DNA of 32,215 nucleotides from Paludibacteraceae bacterium. GTDB taxonomy: Bacteria > Bacteroidota > Bacteroidia > Bacteroidales > Paludibacteraceae. The stretch is taken from the NCBI GenBank assembly GCA_017503075.1, contig JAFVTU010000018.1, forward strand, positions 1 to 32,215, in the 5' to 3' direction. Position 1 is the first letter of the stretch. Each line of letters opens with the position of its first letter. Made by a program: the position numbers and the translations under genes. The notes beneath the pieces were generated by a model, which saw only the letters and a program-made list of their open reading frames with translations, was not told where the DNA came from and did not search any database. This document shows, one piece after another, positions 8,380-17,350 of the stretch.

Positions 8380-9732
8380 TTACTTTATCATGTCGCAACC
8401 CATATATGGTTGGAGGACTGCTGGTATGCGGATGCCTTCTGGCGTTTGGTTGTTTTCGAGAAGGGCAGCCACGATACGAGGGAGAGCGAGAGCAGAGCCA
8501 TTAAGTGTGTGGCAGAGAGTAACTTTCTTGTCCTCTGCGCGGCGATAGCGACAGTGCAAACGGTTGGCTTGGTAGGTGTCGAAATTAGATGTAGAAGATA
8601 CCTCTAACCAACGATGTTGTGCTTCGGAATATACTTCGAAGTCATAGCAGAGTGCTGCGGTAAAGGACATATCGCCACCACTAAGGCGCAGAACGCGGTA
8701 TGGGAGTTCTAGTTTTTGGAGTAGTCCTTCTACATGCTCCAACATCTCTTTATGGCTTGCATCGGAATGCTCTGGCGTATCAATACGAACAATCTCGACC
8801 TTGCTAAACTCGTGGAGGCGGTTGAGTCCACGTACATCTTTGCCATACGAACCTGCCTCGCGGCGGAAGCACTGGGTATAAGCGCAGTTCTTGATAGGCA
8901 ATTGTGCCTCTTCGATGATGACATCGCGGTAGATATTAGTAACAGGTACCTCGGCGGTAGGGATGAGGTAGAGGTTGTCCAATTGGCAGTGGTACATTTG
9001 TCCTTCTTTATCAGGGAGTTGGCCTGTGCCATAACCACTGGCTTCATTAACTACTGTAGGAGGCATGATTTCGGTATAGCCCGCTTGGTTTGCTTCGGCG
9101 AGGAAGAAGTTGATCAACGCGCGTTGTAGGCGTGCGCCTAATCCTATATATACAGGGAAGCCAGCACCGGAGATTTTTACGCCGAGGTCAAAGTCGATAA
9201 GGTTGTATTTTTTTGCGAGTTCCCAGTGAGGAAGTTTGTCGTTGTTGGCAAGTTGTTCGTCGGTGGCGTTATCCCAATCGCGGATTGCGATAGTGCCTTC
9301 GGCAGCAAGTTTGTCAAGCATAGGTTGGTTAGCCCAGTTGCCGATTTTTACAACGAGGTTATCCTCTGCGCTACCGCCCTCTGGTACGAGGTCGTATGGC
9401 ACGTTAGGAATAGTGAGCAGGAGAGAGGTAAGGGCTTCTTCTGTCTTTGCCATCTCTTGTTCGAAGCCAGGGATGGCTTGCTTGAGCGCACCCGTTTGTG
9501 CTTTGGCAGCCTCTGCCTCTTCTTTTTTGCCTTGCGCCATGAGTGCGCCGATTGATTTAGAGATTTTGTTCATCTCAGCTGAAGCAGCATCTTTCTTTTG
9601 TTGAGCAGCTTTGCGCTCCGTATCAAGGGCAATGACCTGCTCTATGGTTTCTGCTGCATTGGCAAAGTGCTTTTTCTCTAAGCCTGCGATGATGGCGGCT
9701 TTGTTGTCATAAATTTGTTTTAAAGTCAGCAT
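8380..9732 (-). CDS. serS: Seryl-tRNA synthetase
   Basis: Charges tRNA-Ser and tRNA-Sec-type acceptors with serine. At 450 residues it is slightly longer than the E. coli enzyme. The N-terminal long coiled-coil arm (residues about 1-110, rich in A, K, E and Q) is clear. The class II core shows the motif 2 region CFRREAGSYGKDVRGLNRLHEF and the motif 3 region around ALALPRIVAALLENNQT. The start at 9732 gives the usual N-terminus MLTLKQIYDNKAAIIAGL. The stop is followed after 25 bases by a terminator. Confidence 0.97.
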   Translation of the reverse strand: MLTLKQIYDNKAAIIAGLEKKHFANAAETIEQVIALDTERKAAQQKKDAASAEMNKISKSIGALMAQGKKEEAEAAKAQTGALKQAIPGFEQEMAKTEEALTSLLLTIPNVPYDLVPEGGSAEDNLVVKIGNWANQPMLDKLAAEGTIAIRDWDNATDEQLANNDKLPHWELAKKYNLIDFDLGVKISGAGFPVYIGLGARLQRALINFFLAEANQAGYTEIMPPTVVNEASGYGTGQLPDKEGQMYHCQLDNLYLIPTAEVPVTNIYRDVIIEEAQLPIKNCAYTQCFRREAGSYGKDVRGLNRLHEFSKVEIVRIDTPEHSDASHKEMLEHVEGLLQKLELPYRVLRLSGGDMSFTAALCYDFEVYSEAQHRWLEVSSTSNFDTYQANRLHCRYRRAEDKKVTLCHTLNGSALALPRIVAALLENNQTPEGIRIPAVLQPYMGCDMIK

Positions 9733-9739
9733 GCTATTT

Positions 9740-9814
9740 TGTTCACTTTGTTCACGTTAGTGGCTACGCGAAAATGGCTTCGCGTTGGTGGCTCACTTCG
9801 TTCACGTTAATGAC
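9740..9814. repeat. Short degenerate repeats upstream of serS
   Basis: The string GTTCACGTTA-TG-C recurs at about 9750 and 9800, with a shorter relative (CGCGTTGGTGGC) between them. This low-complexity stretch lies between the rpmA terminator and serS; no clean promoter is visible inside it. Confidence 0.45.
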
Positions 9815-9834
9815 TCTGTGTGTAAATAAAAACA

Positions 9835-9876
9835 AATTTCTCCTGCCAACTGCCGAAGCAATCGGTAGGAGAAATT
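9835..9876 (-). terminator. Intrinsic terminator of rplU-rpmA
   Basis: A 13-bp stem with one G-T pair (9835-9847 with 9864-9876) is followed on the minus strand by a T-rich tract. It begins about 22 bases after the rpmA stop. Confidence 0.85.
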
Positions 9877-9898
9877 AGGATTAGTTTTCTCTTGCCGA

Positions 9899-10162
9899 TT
9901 AAGCCTCTGCAATCGGCTGGATGGAAACGTATGATTTGTTGTTACGCTTCTTTTGGAAGCATACGATACCATCTGTAAGAGCGAAAAGAGTGTGGTCAGA
10001 ACCCATACCGATGTTCTCGCCTGGGTTGTGTACAGTACCACGTTGACGTACGATGATGTTACCAGCTTTAGCGAATTGACCACCAAAGATTTTTACACCA
10101 AGTCGTTTGCTTTCTGATTCACGGCCGTTCTTGGAACTACCGACACCTTTCTTATGTGCCAT
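9899..10162 (-). CDS. rpmA: 50S ribosomal protein L27
   Basis: A component of the large ribosomal subunit near the peptidyl-transferase centre. The 87 residues start [20 protein letters not shown] and contain the conserved GVKIFGGQ and [10 protein letters not shown] segments, with length normal for the family. It is 35 bases downstream of rplU in the standard L21-L27 order and ends with a terminator. Confidence 0.98.
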   Translation of the reverse strand: MAHKKGVGSSKNGRESESKRLGVKIFGGQFAKAGNIIVRQRGTVHNPGENIGMGSDHTLFALTDGIVCFQKKRNNKSYVSIQPIAEA

Positions 10163-10197
10163 ATCTCTTAAACTTTGCTTTTAAAAAGGTTAAACAA

Positions 10198-10515
10198 TTA
10201 AGCCAAAACGATCTCCTTAACTACGAGATTGGTCAAATCTTGACGATGGCCGTTCAATTTACGATAGCCTTTGCGGCGTTTTTTGTGGAATACGAGAACT
10301 TTCTCGCCACGGCACTCGTTGTCGAGCACTTCGCAAACCACTTTTGCGCCCTCTACAACAGGAGCACCTACTTTTACGTCTCCGTCGTTATCCACGAGGA
10401 GTACTTTCTCGAATGTAACCTCAGCACCCTTCTCAGCTGCCATGCGGTTAACAAAGAGTTTCTTGCCAGCCTCAACCTTGTATTGGAGGCCTTGCATTTC
10501 TACAATTGCGTACAT
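10198..10515 (-). CDS. rplU: 50S ribosomal protein L21
   Basis: A large-subunit ribosomal protein of 105 residues with the standard start [20 protein letters not shown]. The conserved C-terminal basic segment [19 protein letters not shown], which contacts 23S rRNA, is present. It is the first gene of the rplU-rpmA operon, behind a promoter and a leader of about 130 bases that may be autoregulatory. Confidence 0.98.
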   Translation of the reverse strand: MYAIVEMQGLQYKVEAGKKLFVNRMAAEKGAEVTFEKVLLVDNDGDVKVGAPVVEGAKVVCEVLDNECRGEKVLVFHKKRRKGYRKLNGHRQDLTNLVVKEIVLA

Positions 10516-10646
10516 TATTACAATGTTTATTAATAAGTTACATCGGTTAGGCGAGATGCGGAGTCCTCGACGTTGGCATACTCAAAATGAGTATCATCCG
10601 TCCCCTCAGCAGCGCTACTTTGGAGCCCAAAAGCCGAAAAAGCGTG
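10516..10646 (-). promoter_or_regulatory. rplU mRNA leader, candidate L21-responsive element
   Basis: About 125 transcribed bases precede rplU. Two local hairpins are visible on the minus strand: ATACTCATTTTGAGTAT and the CGAG-CTCG stem around CGAGGACTCCGCATCTCG. Ribosomal protein operons often carry such leaders that bind the encoded protein; whether L21 binds here is inference. Confidence 0.4.
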
Positions 10647-10678
10647 CAAAGGTACTACTTTTTTTTGAATTGACCAAA
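10647..10678 (-). promoter_or_regulatory. Promoter of rplU-rpmA
   Basis: TTTG (10675-10678), 20 bases, then TACCTTTG (10647-10654) on the minus strand: an exact consensus match. It is back to back with the wza promoter. Confidence 0.85.
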
Positions 10679-10722
10679 TATTTCTTTCTTTTTTGTTGAA
10701 AAATTAATTTTGTAGTGAAAAA

Positions 10723-10754
10723 TTTGCGTATGTGAAGAAATTGTATTACCTTTG
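10723..10754 (+). promoter_or_regulatory. Promoter of wza-wzc-topB
   Basis: TTTG at 10723-10726, a 20-base spacer and TACCTTTG at 10747-10754 on the plus strand. Its position means that the ATG at 10732 lies upstream of the transcript start, so translation must begin at 10789. Confidence 0.85.
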
Positions 10755-10788
10755 CAAACTAAATTGTAATTGTAAAATTGTGATACAG

Positions 10789-11589
10789 ATGTTTCAAAAA
10801 AGATGTGGACTTTTGCTGCTTGTAGTAGCATTGATGTGTTCTTGCGTTTCTCGCAAGCAATTAGCATATTTCCGTGATGTAACGCCTGAGAGTATAGAAG
10901 AGGTAAACAAGAAGATGCAATCTCAACCAGAGCCAAGGGTGAAAATTACCGATGCTTTGGTAATAACGGTCTCTGCATTAGATCCAGAAGCTGTTTTGCC
11001 GTACAATCTTCCTAATGTAGCTTATGCTACTCCCACTAGTGAAAATATTCCTACTACACCTTCCTTCCAGTATTATACTGTAGATGCTAATGGTGATATT
11101 GAATTTCCTGTTTTAGGTAAGTTACATGTAGTAGGATTGACCCAATCTGAAGTAATAGAGATGATTAAAGGGAGATTACAAGGGCAACTGAACAACCCAA
11201 TTGTAACGATGCGTTTTTTAAATGCTAAAGTAACTGTATTAGGCGAGGTGAAGAATCCAGGTTCTTACCAATTAAATAATGGTGGCATGACACTATTAGA
11301 AGCATTGGGTGCTGCCGGTGATTTGACACAATATGGGCGTCGTGATAATATACTCATTACCCGTGAGAATAATGGAAAATTAGAGTTCGCTCGTTTGAAT
11401 TTGCAGTCTGAAGATATATTTACATCGCCTTATTTCTATTTGCAGCAAAATGATGTGGTATATATAGAACCTAACCAAGCACGAACCACTAGCAACCAAT
11501 CGCTGAGTTTGTGGCTGAGTTTGATTGGTACGCTTTCTAGCGCAACCACCGTGGTTGTGTCAGTGCTGTCGGCAACTGGACAGTTGTAA
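10789..11589 (+). CDS. wza: Polysaccharide export outer-membrane lipoprotein (Wza-like)
   Basis: Forms the outer-membrane channel for capsule or exopolysaccharide export. Starting at 10789 gives 266 residues with a signal peptide and lipobox (LLLLVVALMCSC). The poly-export domain follows with the typical segments ITDALVITVSALDPEAV, YYTVDANGDIEFPVLGKL, VVGLTQSEVIEMIKGRL and the SLBB stretch VLGEVKNPGSYQLNNGG. A C-terminal hydrophobic helix (LSLWLSLIGTLSSATTVVVS) would cross the outer membrane as in Wza. It is directly upstream of the co-polymerase kinase, 33 bases apart. Confidence 0.92.
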   Translation: MFQKRCGLLLLVVALMCSCVSRKQLAYFRDVTPESIEEVNKKMQSQPEPRVKITDALVITVSALDPEAVLPYNLPNVAYATPTSENIPTTPSFQYYTVDANGDIEFPVLGKLHVVGLTQSEVIEMIKGRLQGQLNNPIVTMRFLNAKVTVLGEVKNPGSYQLNNGGMTLLEALGAAGDLTQYGRRDNILITRENNGKLEFARLNLQSEDIFTSPYFYLQQNDVVYIEPNQARTTSNQSLSLWLSLIGTLSSATTVVVSVLSATGQL

Positions 11590-11622
11590 ATTAGTAACTT
11601 TAAAATAAAATTCTTCGAAATC

Positions 11623-13998
11623 ATGATTCAACAAGATAAATCTCAAGAAATAGACCTTCGTGCATGGGTTACTCGCTTAACTAAGAACTGGTATTGGTTC
11701 GTGGCAAGTTGTTCTGTCTTTATAATGATAGGACTATATGTGTATCTATCTACACCTAACGAGTTTGAGGTAAAAGCTGAAATTATGCTCCGTGATGAGG
11801 ACAATGGTGGCGCCTTTATGCAAGCAGAGATGTTAAGTCTAATGGGTATGGGAGGTCTTAAATTGGTAGATGATGAGATAGCAATATTGACTTCACGCGA
11901 CATAGTATCCAATGTTATATCTGATTTAAATTTGCAATTTGATTATAGAAAAAAGGATTTTTTGAAGTGGGTAGGTCAATACCCTAAAACTGATTTGTCT
12001 ATAGTTTGTCCACCTTTATTTATTGACACTCTTACTCGTACTGTGACTATTGAACTGAAGGCTCGCAAAGATGACTATCTTGTTAAAGTAAAATACAGTG
12101 ACAATCAATGTTCTAAGCACATTGTTTCAAACTTGTCGGAGGCAATTGAGACTTGTGCGGGAATTTTTTCCTTTGATATATTGCGACCAGATAAAATAGA
12201 GCTAGGTGATAGATATAGAATTAAGATATATCCGATGACAACTGCTGTCAATCGGTATAAAAACGATGTGCAGGTTTCGGCTGCGCAAAAAGACTCCAAA
12301 GTAATACAGATTTCATCTGTTACTGATATCCCTTCTAGGGCTAAGAACTATATCAGTAGATTAGTAGAGTTGTATAATTATGACGCAATCGTTGATAAAA
12401 ATATGATGGCGAATAACACTGCGGAATTCATTAATGAACGTTTGCGGATGATTGAAGAGGAACTGATACAAGCTGAGGAAAGAGCTGTGCAGTATCAAGC
12501 AAAATATGGTATCCTCAATCCTGAAGTAGAAGCTGAAATATTCTTGACAGAGAATATGGAATATCGCAAGCAACTTGCAGAAATAGAAACACAATTAAAT
12601 TGGATTAGTTTTTTATGTGATTTTATGAAGGAAGATGCAAATAAGGACTATTTGCTTCCTACGACTTTTACATCACCTTCTGCCAAGCACAATAAGTTGG
12701 AGCCAACAGTCATACCATCAAGTGTGGCAGGAACGGATATGGCTTTGATGGCTGCTATTGAAGAGTATAATTCGCTGATGCTTAAGAGAATGCGACTAGA
12801 ACGAACTTTGAAAGCAGAAAATCCTATGAGAGATCAGATGGATGAGCAATTAATAGTGCTTCGCGCGAATATTATAGGTTCGGTAGAAAATCTACAAAAA
12901 GCTTTATTGATATCAAAGCAGGATCTTGAAAAACATTTTGAACTCGCAAGCAAAAAACGTAGTGACATGCCCGATCTAGTGAGAAATTATGAGAAAATGC
13001 TACGCGAAAAGGAGTTTATCGAGAAAATGTATTTATTTATATGTCAACAGCGTGAAGAGAATGCTATGTTATTAGCTGCAGCTGTGGTTCCAGCAAAGGT
13101 TGTGACTAAACCTCAGACGGATTTAAATCTGGTACGCCCTCATTTGAAAGTGATTCTTTTAGTGTGCTTGATATTAGGACTTATTTTCCCTGTGGGTGTG
13201 ATGATTGTGTATGATATCTTGAATAATCGTATATCACATGAAGCTAAGGATTTAGAGAAACGATTAAAAATTCCATTTGCGGGTGTACTTGTAAAGAATC
13301 ATCATGGAGAACATATTGCAGTACGAGAGGGTGAGAATTCAGTATCGGCGGAATTGTTCCGTACATTGCGTACTAATCTGAGTTTTATGCAGCCATCTGC
13401 AACTAGTTGTCCCATACTTCTAGTTACCTCTAGTATTAATGGCGAAGGTAAATCCTATGTGGCTACTAATTTAGCCATATCTATGACGATACTTGGGAAG
13501 AAGGTTGCATTGGTGGGTTTGGATATTCGTAAGCCAATGTTAGCGAATTACTTAGATTTACCTACAAATGGATGCTTAACCAGTTATTTGTCAGATTCTG
13601 CATATACAATGGAAGATATCATCGTATCTACTAATATTGCCCATCTGGATGTTATTCCTGCAGGTATTATACCTCCGAATCCCAGTGAATTACTCCAAAG
13701 CAATCGATTGGATGAACTGTTTGTAGAGCTGCGAAAACGCTACGATTATATTGTAGTAGACTCTGCTCCAGTGGCAATGGTGAGTGATACTTTCTTACTC
13801 AATCGTGTGGTAGATATGACTGTGTATGTCACTCGTGCAAATTATACAACTTTCGAGTTGGTTGATTTCCTCAATCAAACGCATGAGCAACAACGCTTAC
13901 CTAAGATGGTGGCAGTTCTCAATGGTGTAGATGCGAAGAAGATAGGTTATGGCTATGGCTATGGTTATGGTCAAGATGTAAAACGCGGAAAACGCTAA
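11623..13998 (+). CDS. wzc: Polysaccharide co-polymerase with BY-type tyrosine kinase domain
   Basis: Controls polysaccharide chain length and export and autophosphorylates on tyrosine. The 791 residues run as follows: membrane helix 1 (about 18-38); a periplasmic Wzz-type domain with long coiled coils (about 260-480); membrane helix 2 (about 509-531); and a cytoplasmic kinase. The kinase has Walker A INGEGKS ending at S611, Walker A' as GLDIRKP (632-638) and Walker B as YDYIVVDSAPV (707-717). The C-terminal tyrosine cluster has Tyr at 776, 778, 780 and 782. It follows wza in one operon. No glycosyltransferase or polymerase gene is in view, so the polymer's genes must lie elsewhere. Confidence 0.92.
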   Translation: MIQQDKSQEIDLRAWVTRLTKNWYWFVASCSVFIMIGLYVYLSTPNEFEVKAEIMLRDEDNGGAFMQAEMLSLMGMGGLKLVDDEIAILTSRDIVSNVISDLNLQFDYRKKDFLKWVGQYPKTDLSIVCPPLFIDTLTRTVTIELKARKDDYLVKVKYSDNQCSKHIVSNLSEAIETCAGIFSFDILRPDKIELGDRYRIKIYPMTTAVNRYKNDVQVSAAQKDSKVIQISSVTDIPSRAKNYISRLVELYNYDAIVDKNMMANNTAEFINERLRMIEEELIQAEERAVQYQAKYGILNPEVEAEIFLTENMEYRKQLAEIETQLNWISFLCDFMKEDANKDYLLPTTFTSPSAKHNKLEPTVIPSSVAGTDMALMAAIEEYNSLMLKRMRLERTLKAENPMRDQMDEQLIVLRANIIGSVENLQKALLISKQDLEKHFELASKKRSDMPDLVRNYEKMLREKEFIEKMYLFICQQREENAMLLAAAVVPAKVVTKPQTDLNLVRPHLKVILLVCLILGLIFPVGVMIVYDILNNRISHEAKDLEKRLKIPFAGVLVKNHHGEHIAVREGENSVSAELFRTLRTNLSFMQPSATSCPILLVTSSINGEGKSYVATNLAISMTILGKKVALVGLDIRKPMLANYLDLPTNGCLTSYLSDSAYTMEDIIVSTNIAHLDVIPAGIIPPNPSELLQSNRLDELFVELRKRYDYIVVDSAPVAMVSDTFLLNRVVDMTVYVTRANYTTFELVDFLNQTHEQQRLPKMVAVLNGVDAKKIGYGYGYGYGQDVKRGKR

Positions 13999-14016
13999 GT
14001 ATTTTAGGGAATTAAG

Positions 14017-15942
14017 ATGATTCTTTGTGTAGCCGAAAAACCGTCCGTAGGACGAGATATAGCGCGCGTGCTGGGAGCTAATACCCAGCACGACGGTTTT
14101 ATGGAGGGCAATGGCTACTGCGTGACATGGACTTTTGGTCACCTATGCGCGCTGCTTGACCCACACGAATATAGCGAACAATGGAAGGGGTGGAACCTAT
14201 CTTCATTGCCGATGGTGCCAGCACGCTTTGGCATCAAAGTGACCGACGATAAGGGCGTTCAGAAGCAATTCAATACGATTAAGGATCTCATTGCCAAGGC
14301 GGATGAAGTGATTAACTGCGGTGATGCTGGGCAAGAGGGAGAGCTGATACAGCGATGGGTGTATCAGAAAGCTGGTTGCAAAGTGCCTGTAAAGCGATTG
14401 TGGATTTCGTCGCTGACGGAAGATGCTATCCGTGAGGGCTTTCAAAAGCTCAAAGACCAAAGCGAATACCAACGCCTCTACGAAGCAGGTATGATGCGCG
14501 CTATTGGTGACTGGCTGCTAGGCATGAACGCTACGCGTGCATACACTTTGCGTTTTGCGAAAGGAGTAGGTAAGGACCGCCAGGTGCTGAGTATTGGTCG
14601 TGTGCAGACGCCCACATTGGCACTGATAGTCAAACGACAACATGAGATAGAGAACTTTGTACCTCGCACTTATTGGGAACTCAAAACACTTTACCGCGAT
14701 ACCACTTTCTCTGCACAATTGCCAGTGGAAGAGGATGATTATGCGATTACTTCGCTAGAGAAAGGGCAGACGTTAGTGGATTCAATCAAGGATCTGCCAC
14801 TAGAAATCACTTCCGTGGAGAAGAAGAAAGGTACGGAATACGCGCCTCGGCTGTTTGACCTCACTTCGTTGCAGGTAGAGTGCAATAAGAAGTTCAGTCT
14901 TTCGGCAGATGATACGCTGAAGATTATCCAAAGCCTCTACGAGAAGCATGTTACTACATATCCGCGTGTGGATACCACCTATTTGAGCGATGATATCTAT
15001 CCCAAAGTGCCTGCTACATTGCAAGGTATTAAGGATTATTTCCCACAAGTGACACCATTGCTGCCACTCAAGGCGGATGGCAAGAAGGGTGCAGGCAGTT
15101 TGCCAAAGTCGAAAAAGGTCTTTGATAATAAGAAGGTTACCGATCACCATGCTATTATTCCTACAGGTCAACGACCAGACAACCTCTCGGAACTGGAGCG
15201 TAAGGTGTATAATCTCGTAGCTTTGCGATTTATAGCGGCTTTCTATCCCGATTGCGAGGTGTCGAACACAACTGTACTAGCCAAAGCAGGTGAGATTGAT
15301 TTCAAAGTGACTGGTCGCCAAATCCTCAAGATGGGGTGGCGTGAGGTCTTTGCCAAGGAAAAACAAGAGGATGAACCACAAGAAGAGCAGAAGAGTTTGC
15401 CTGCGTTTGTAAAAGGTGAGTCTGGTCCTCACGAACCACAACTGCAAGAGAAAACTACCACTCCACCGAAATATTATACCGAGGCTACTTTGCTGCGTGC
15501 GATGGAAACGGCTGGTAAGACAGTGGAGGACGAAGAACTGCGTGATGCGATGAAGGAGAACGGTATTGGTCGTCCAAGTACGCGTGCTGCTATCATTGAG
15601 AAACTCTTCCAGCGCAAATATATCGTGCGTGAGAAAAAGAATATCCACGCTACGCCGCTAGGTATCAATCTGATACAAACAATCATTTCGCCCTTGCTGA
15701 AATCGGCTGAACTCACTGGACTGTGGGAGAAGAAGCTCCGTGCTATTGAGCGTGGTGATTATACGGCACAAAACTTCTTAGATGAACTCAAGCAGATGAC
15801 TGCTGAGGTTGTGCGCGAAGTGAAGGCAGATAAATCGGGTATGCGTTGTCCTGTCTGTGGACGCGGTACTATCATTCGTGGGCGTACTCGCTATGGCTGT
15901 TCTCGTTGGCGCGAGGGCTGTACCTATGCCGAGCAGTTTTAA
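14017..15942 (+). CDS. topB: DNA topoisomerase III
   Basis: A type IA topoisomerase that decatenates and relaxes DNA. The 641 residues begin with the Toprim domain (MILCVAEKPSVGRDIARVLG, with the acidic INCGDAGQEGELIQ motif near residue 105). The catalytic tyrosine is Y315 in VTTYPRVDTTYLS. Further core motifs are HHAIIPTGQ and the GIGRPSTRAAIIEKL loop. The C-terminus ends in a short zinc-ribbon-like segment with CPVCGRGT and GCSRWREGC. It starts 18 bases after wzc, so it is probably co-transcribed. The short form resembles plasmid/Bacteroidota TopB enzymes. Confidence 0.95.
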   Translation: MILCVAEKPSVGRDIARVLGANTQHDGFMEGNGYCVTWTFGHLCALLDPHEYSEQWKGWNLSSLPMVPARFGIKVTDDKGVQKQFNTIKDLIAKADEVINCGDAGQEGELIQRWVYQKAGCKVPVKRLWISSLTEDAIREGFQKLKDQSEYQRLYEAGMMRAIGDWLLGMNATRAYTLRFAKGVGKDRQVLSIGRVQTPTLALIVKRQHEIENFVPRTYWELKTLYRDTTFSAQLPVEEDDYAITSLEKGQTLVDSIKDLPLEITSVEKKKGTEYAPRLFDLTSLQVECNKKFSLSADDTLKIIQSLYEKHVTTYPRVDTTYLSDDIYPKVPATLQGIKDYFPQVTPLLPLKADGKKGAGSLPKSKKVFDNKKVTDHHAIIPTGQRPDNLSELERKVYNLVALRFIAAFYPDCEVSNTTVLAKAGEIDFKVTGRQILKMGWREVFAKEKQEDEPQEEQKSLPAFVKGESGPHEPQLQEKTTTPPKYYTEATLLRAMETAGKTVEDEELRDAMKENGIGRPSTRAAIIEKLFQRKYIVREKKNIHATPLGINLIQTIISPLLKSAELTGLWEKKLRAIERGDYTAQNFLDELKQMTAEVVREVKADKSGMRCPVCGRGTIIRGRTRYGCSRWREGCTYAEQF

Positions 15943-16058
15943 ACTTTCGGAGATCTATATTTTTCCTGCCAATTTCAAAAACTATTATTTTTTTTGCAAA
16001 CGTACGTGTTTTGCACGGATTTTGCTGTAGGTATCTACGAACCTAAATACTTGTGAAA

Positions 16059-16472
16059 ATGAATAGTAGGAAAATGACGATGCTAAACATTGGCTTAGGC
16101 ATTTGTTTGGCAGCGGAAGCAGTTGTGTATGAACCCTTTGCAGGCGTGGACAATACGCTGCCTTCCGATAAGACTTTCGAAGAGAATTTGGGCTACAAAG
16201 CGGAGTTTAGTTATCCACAACTAAGTTCTAACCAACGTACCATTGGCGGTGGTGCTGCGTACTACTGCCCTTACTGCGGTGCACCATTAGACCCTCATGA
16301 CCATACCGAATTGGTCAGACATGGTGGCAACGGTAATGCCTATGACTACACGGGGAGAACGCACCACTGCAACATGCCGTTGCATGGAGAAGAAACGCTG
16401 CTCCTGTTTTCTGCTGCGCTACTCTGTACCAAGATTGGTACTTCACTACGTCGCAAGAAAACGGCGAGTTAG
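16059..16472 (+). CDS. Small Cys/His-rich membrane protein, unknown function
   Basis: About 137 residues; the ATG at 16059 is preferred over the GTG at 16053. It has a hydrophobic N-terminal helix (MLNIGLGICLAAEAVVY), a middle with CPYCGAPLDPHDH, which looks like half a zinc ribbon, and a later HHCNMP. A C-terminal hydrophobic helix is followed by a basic end (SLRRKKTAS), as in membrane-sorting tails. I do not recognise a family. It follows topB by 116 bases on the same strand and converges on the hydrolase gene. Confidence 0.55.
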   Translation: MNSRKMTMLNIGLGICLAAEAVVYEPFAGVDNTLPSDKTFEENLGYKAEFSYPQLSSNQRTIGGGAAYYCPYCGAPLDPHDHTELVRHGGNGNAYDYTGRTHHCNMPLHGEETLLLFSAALLCTKIGTSLRRKKTAS

Positions 16473-16486
16473 TCGTTTCGACAGAC

Positions 16487-17314
16487 TTACAGCCCCTTGA
16501 AGAAATCCATCACTAATGCTGCTACCTGCTTGGTCTTGCGGCTGATGCGGTGGTTTTCGTTTTCTACAACGATTAGTTCGGCACGTTCGCCATAGGTGCG
16601 TTTGAAATCTTCGCTACACCACATGGGTACGAGTGTGTCATCGCTACCGTGAATGATTCTAACGGGACCGTTGTAGGCCTCGGCTGTGCCATAGATGTCT
16701 AACTGCTGTGTGCTGAGGATATACTCTCGGCTGACTTTCATCATACCGAAGCACTTGACATACTCGGGTGGGTTCTTTGGGTCGAACGTCGCGCCCAGTA
16801 AACCGCCTTGATTGCACGCATTCTTCAGTACCGAAGCAGGGGCAATCAGCACCAGTCCGTATGGCTGTTTTTTACTGCCCGAAGCAGCAATTCGTCCTGC
16901 GGTCATGGATGCCACTACGCCACCTTGCGAGTGTCCTAATAGTCCAATCTTGCTCACATACGGCAGCGAACAAGCATACTGCCACATGGCTGTGGCTTCG
17001 GCAATCTCGTTCTCGATAGTCATTTTTACCATCTCGCCTTCGCTGCTCCAGTGTCCACCGAAGTTGAAGCGAATAGAGGCGATGCTTGCCTCAGCCAGTT
17101 GGCGAGCGATAGTGGGCATAGGTGTGATGCGTTGGCTGGCGAAGATGCCGTGCATGAGAATCACCATTGGGCACGTGTCCGTTTCGGGATTAAAGCCCTC
17201 TGGCAGTGTGACGGTCATTGCCAGTCCGCCTTGCGGACCATATACTTGGAAGTCTTTTGCGAAAATCGCTGTGGATAGCAGTGCAAATACTGCTACTATG
17301 AGAATTCTTTTCAT
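16487..17314 (-). CDS. Exported alpha/beta hydrolase
   Basis: A serine hydrolase of 275 residues with an N-terminal signal peptide (MKRILIVAVFALLSTAIFA), so probably periplasmic. The oxyanion region is VILMHGIFAS. The nucleophile elbow is GHSQGG with S129, the acid is D225 or D226 in HGSDDTLVP, and the base is H255 in ENENHRIS. This fits the serine aminopeptidase/dienelactone hydrolase-like esterases; the substrate is unknown. The gene follows tcdA by 36 bases on the same strand and may share its message. Confidence 0.85.
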   Translation of the reverse strand: MKRILIVAVFALLSTAIFAKDFQVYGPQGGLAMTVTLPEGFNPETDTCPMVILMHGIFASQRITPMPTIARQLAEASIASIRFNFGGHWSSEGEMVKMTIENEIAEATAMWQYACSLPYVSKIGLLGHSQGGVVASMTAGRIAASGSKKQPYGLVLIAPASVLKNACNQGGLLGATFDPKNPPEYVKCFGMMKVSREYILSTQQLDIYGTAEAYNGPVRIIHGSDDTLVPMWCSEDFKRTYGERAELIVVENENHRISRKTKQVAALVMDFFKGL

Positions 17315-17350
17315 GTGGTTGGTTTGTGTAGGTTAGGTGAATATGTTTGA

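Noticed and set aside
10732-10788. Upstream start for wza
   Set aside because: It lies upstream of the predicted transcript start, and the shorter start gives a proper lipoprotein signal peptide.
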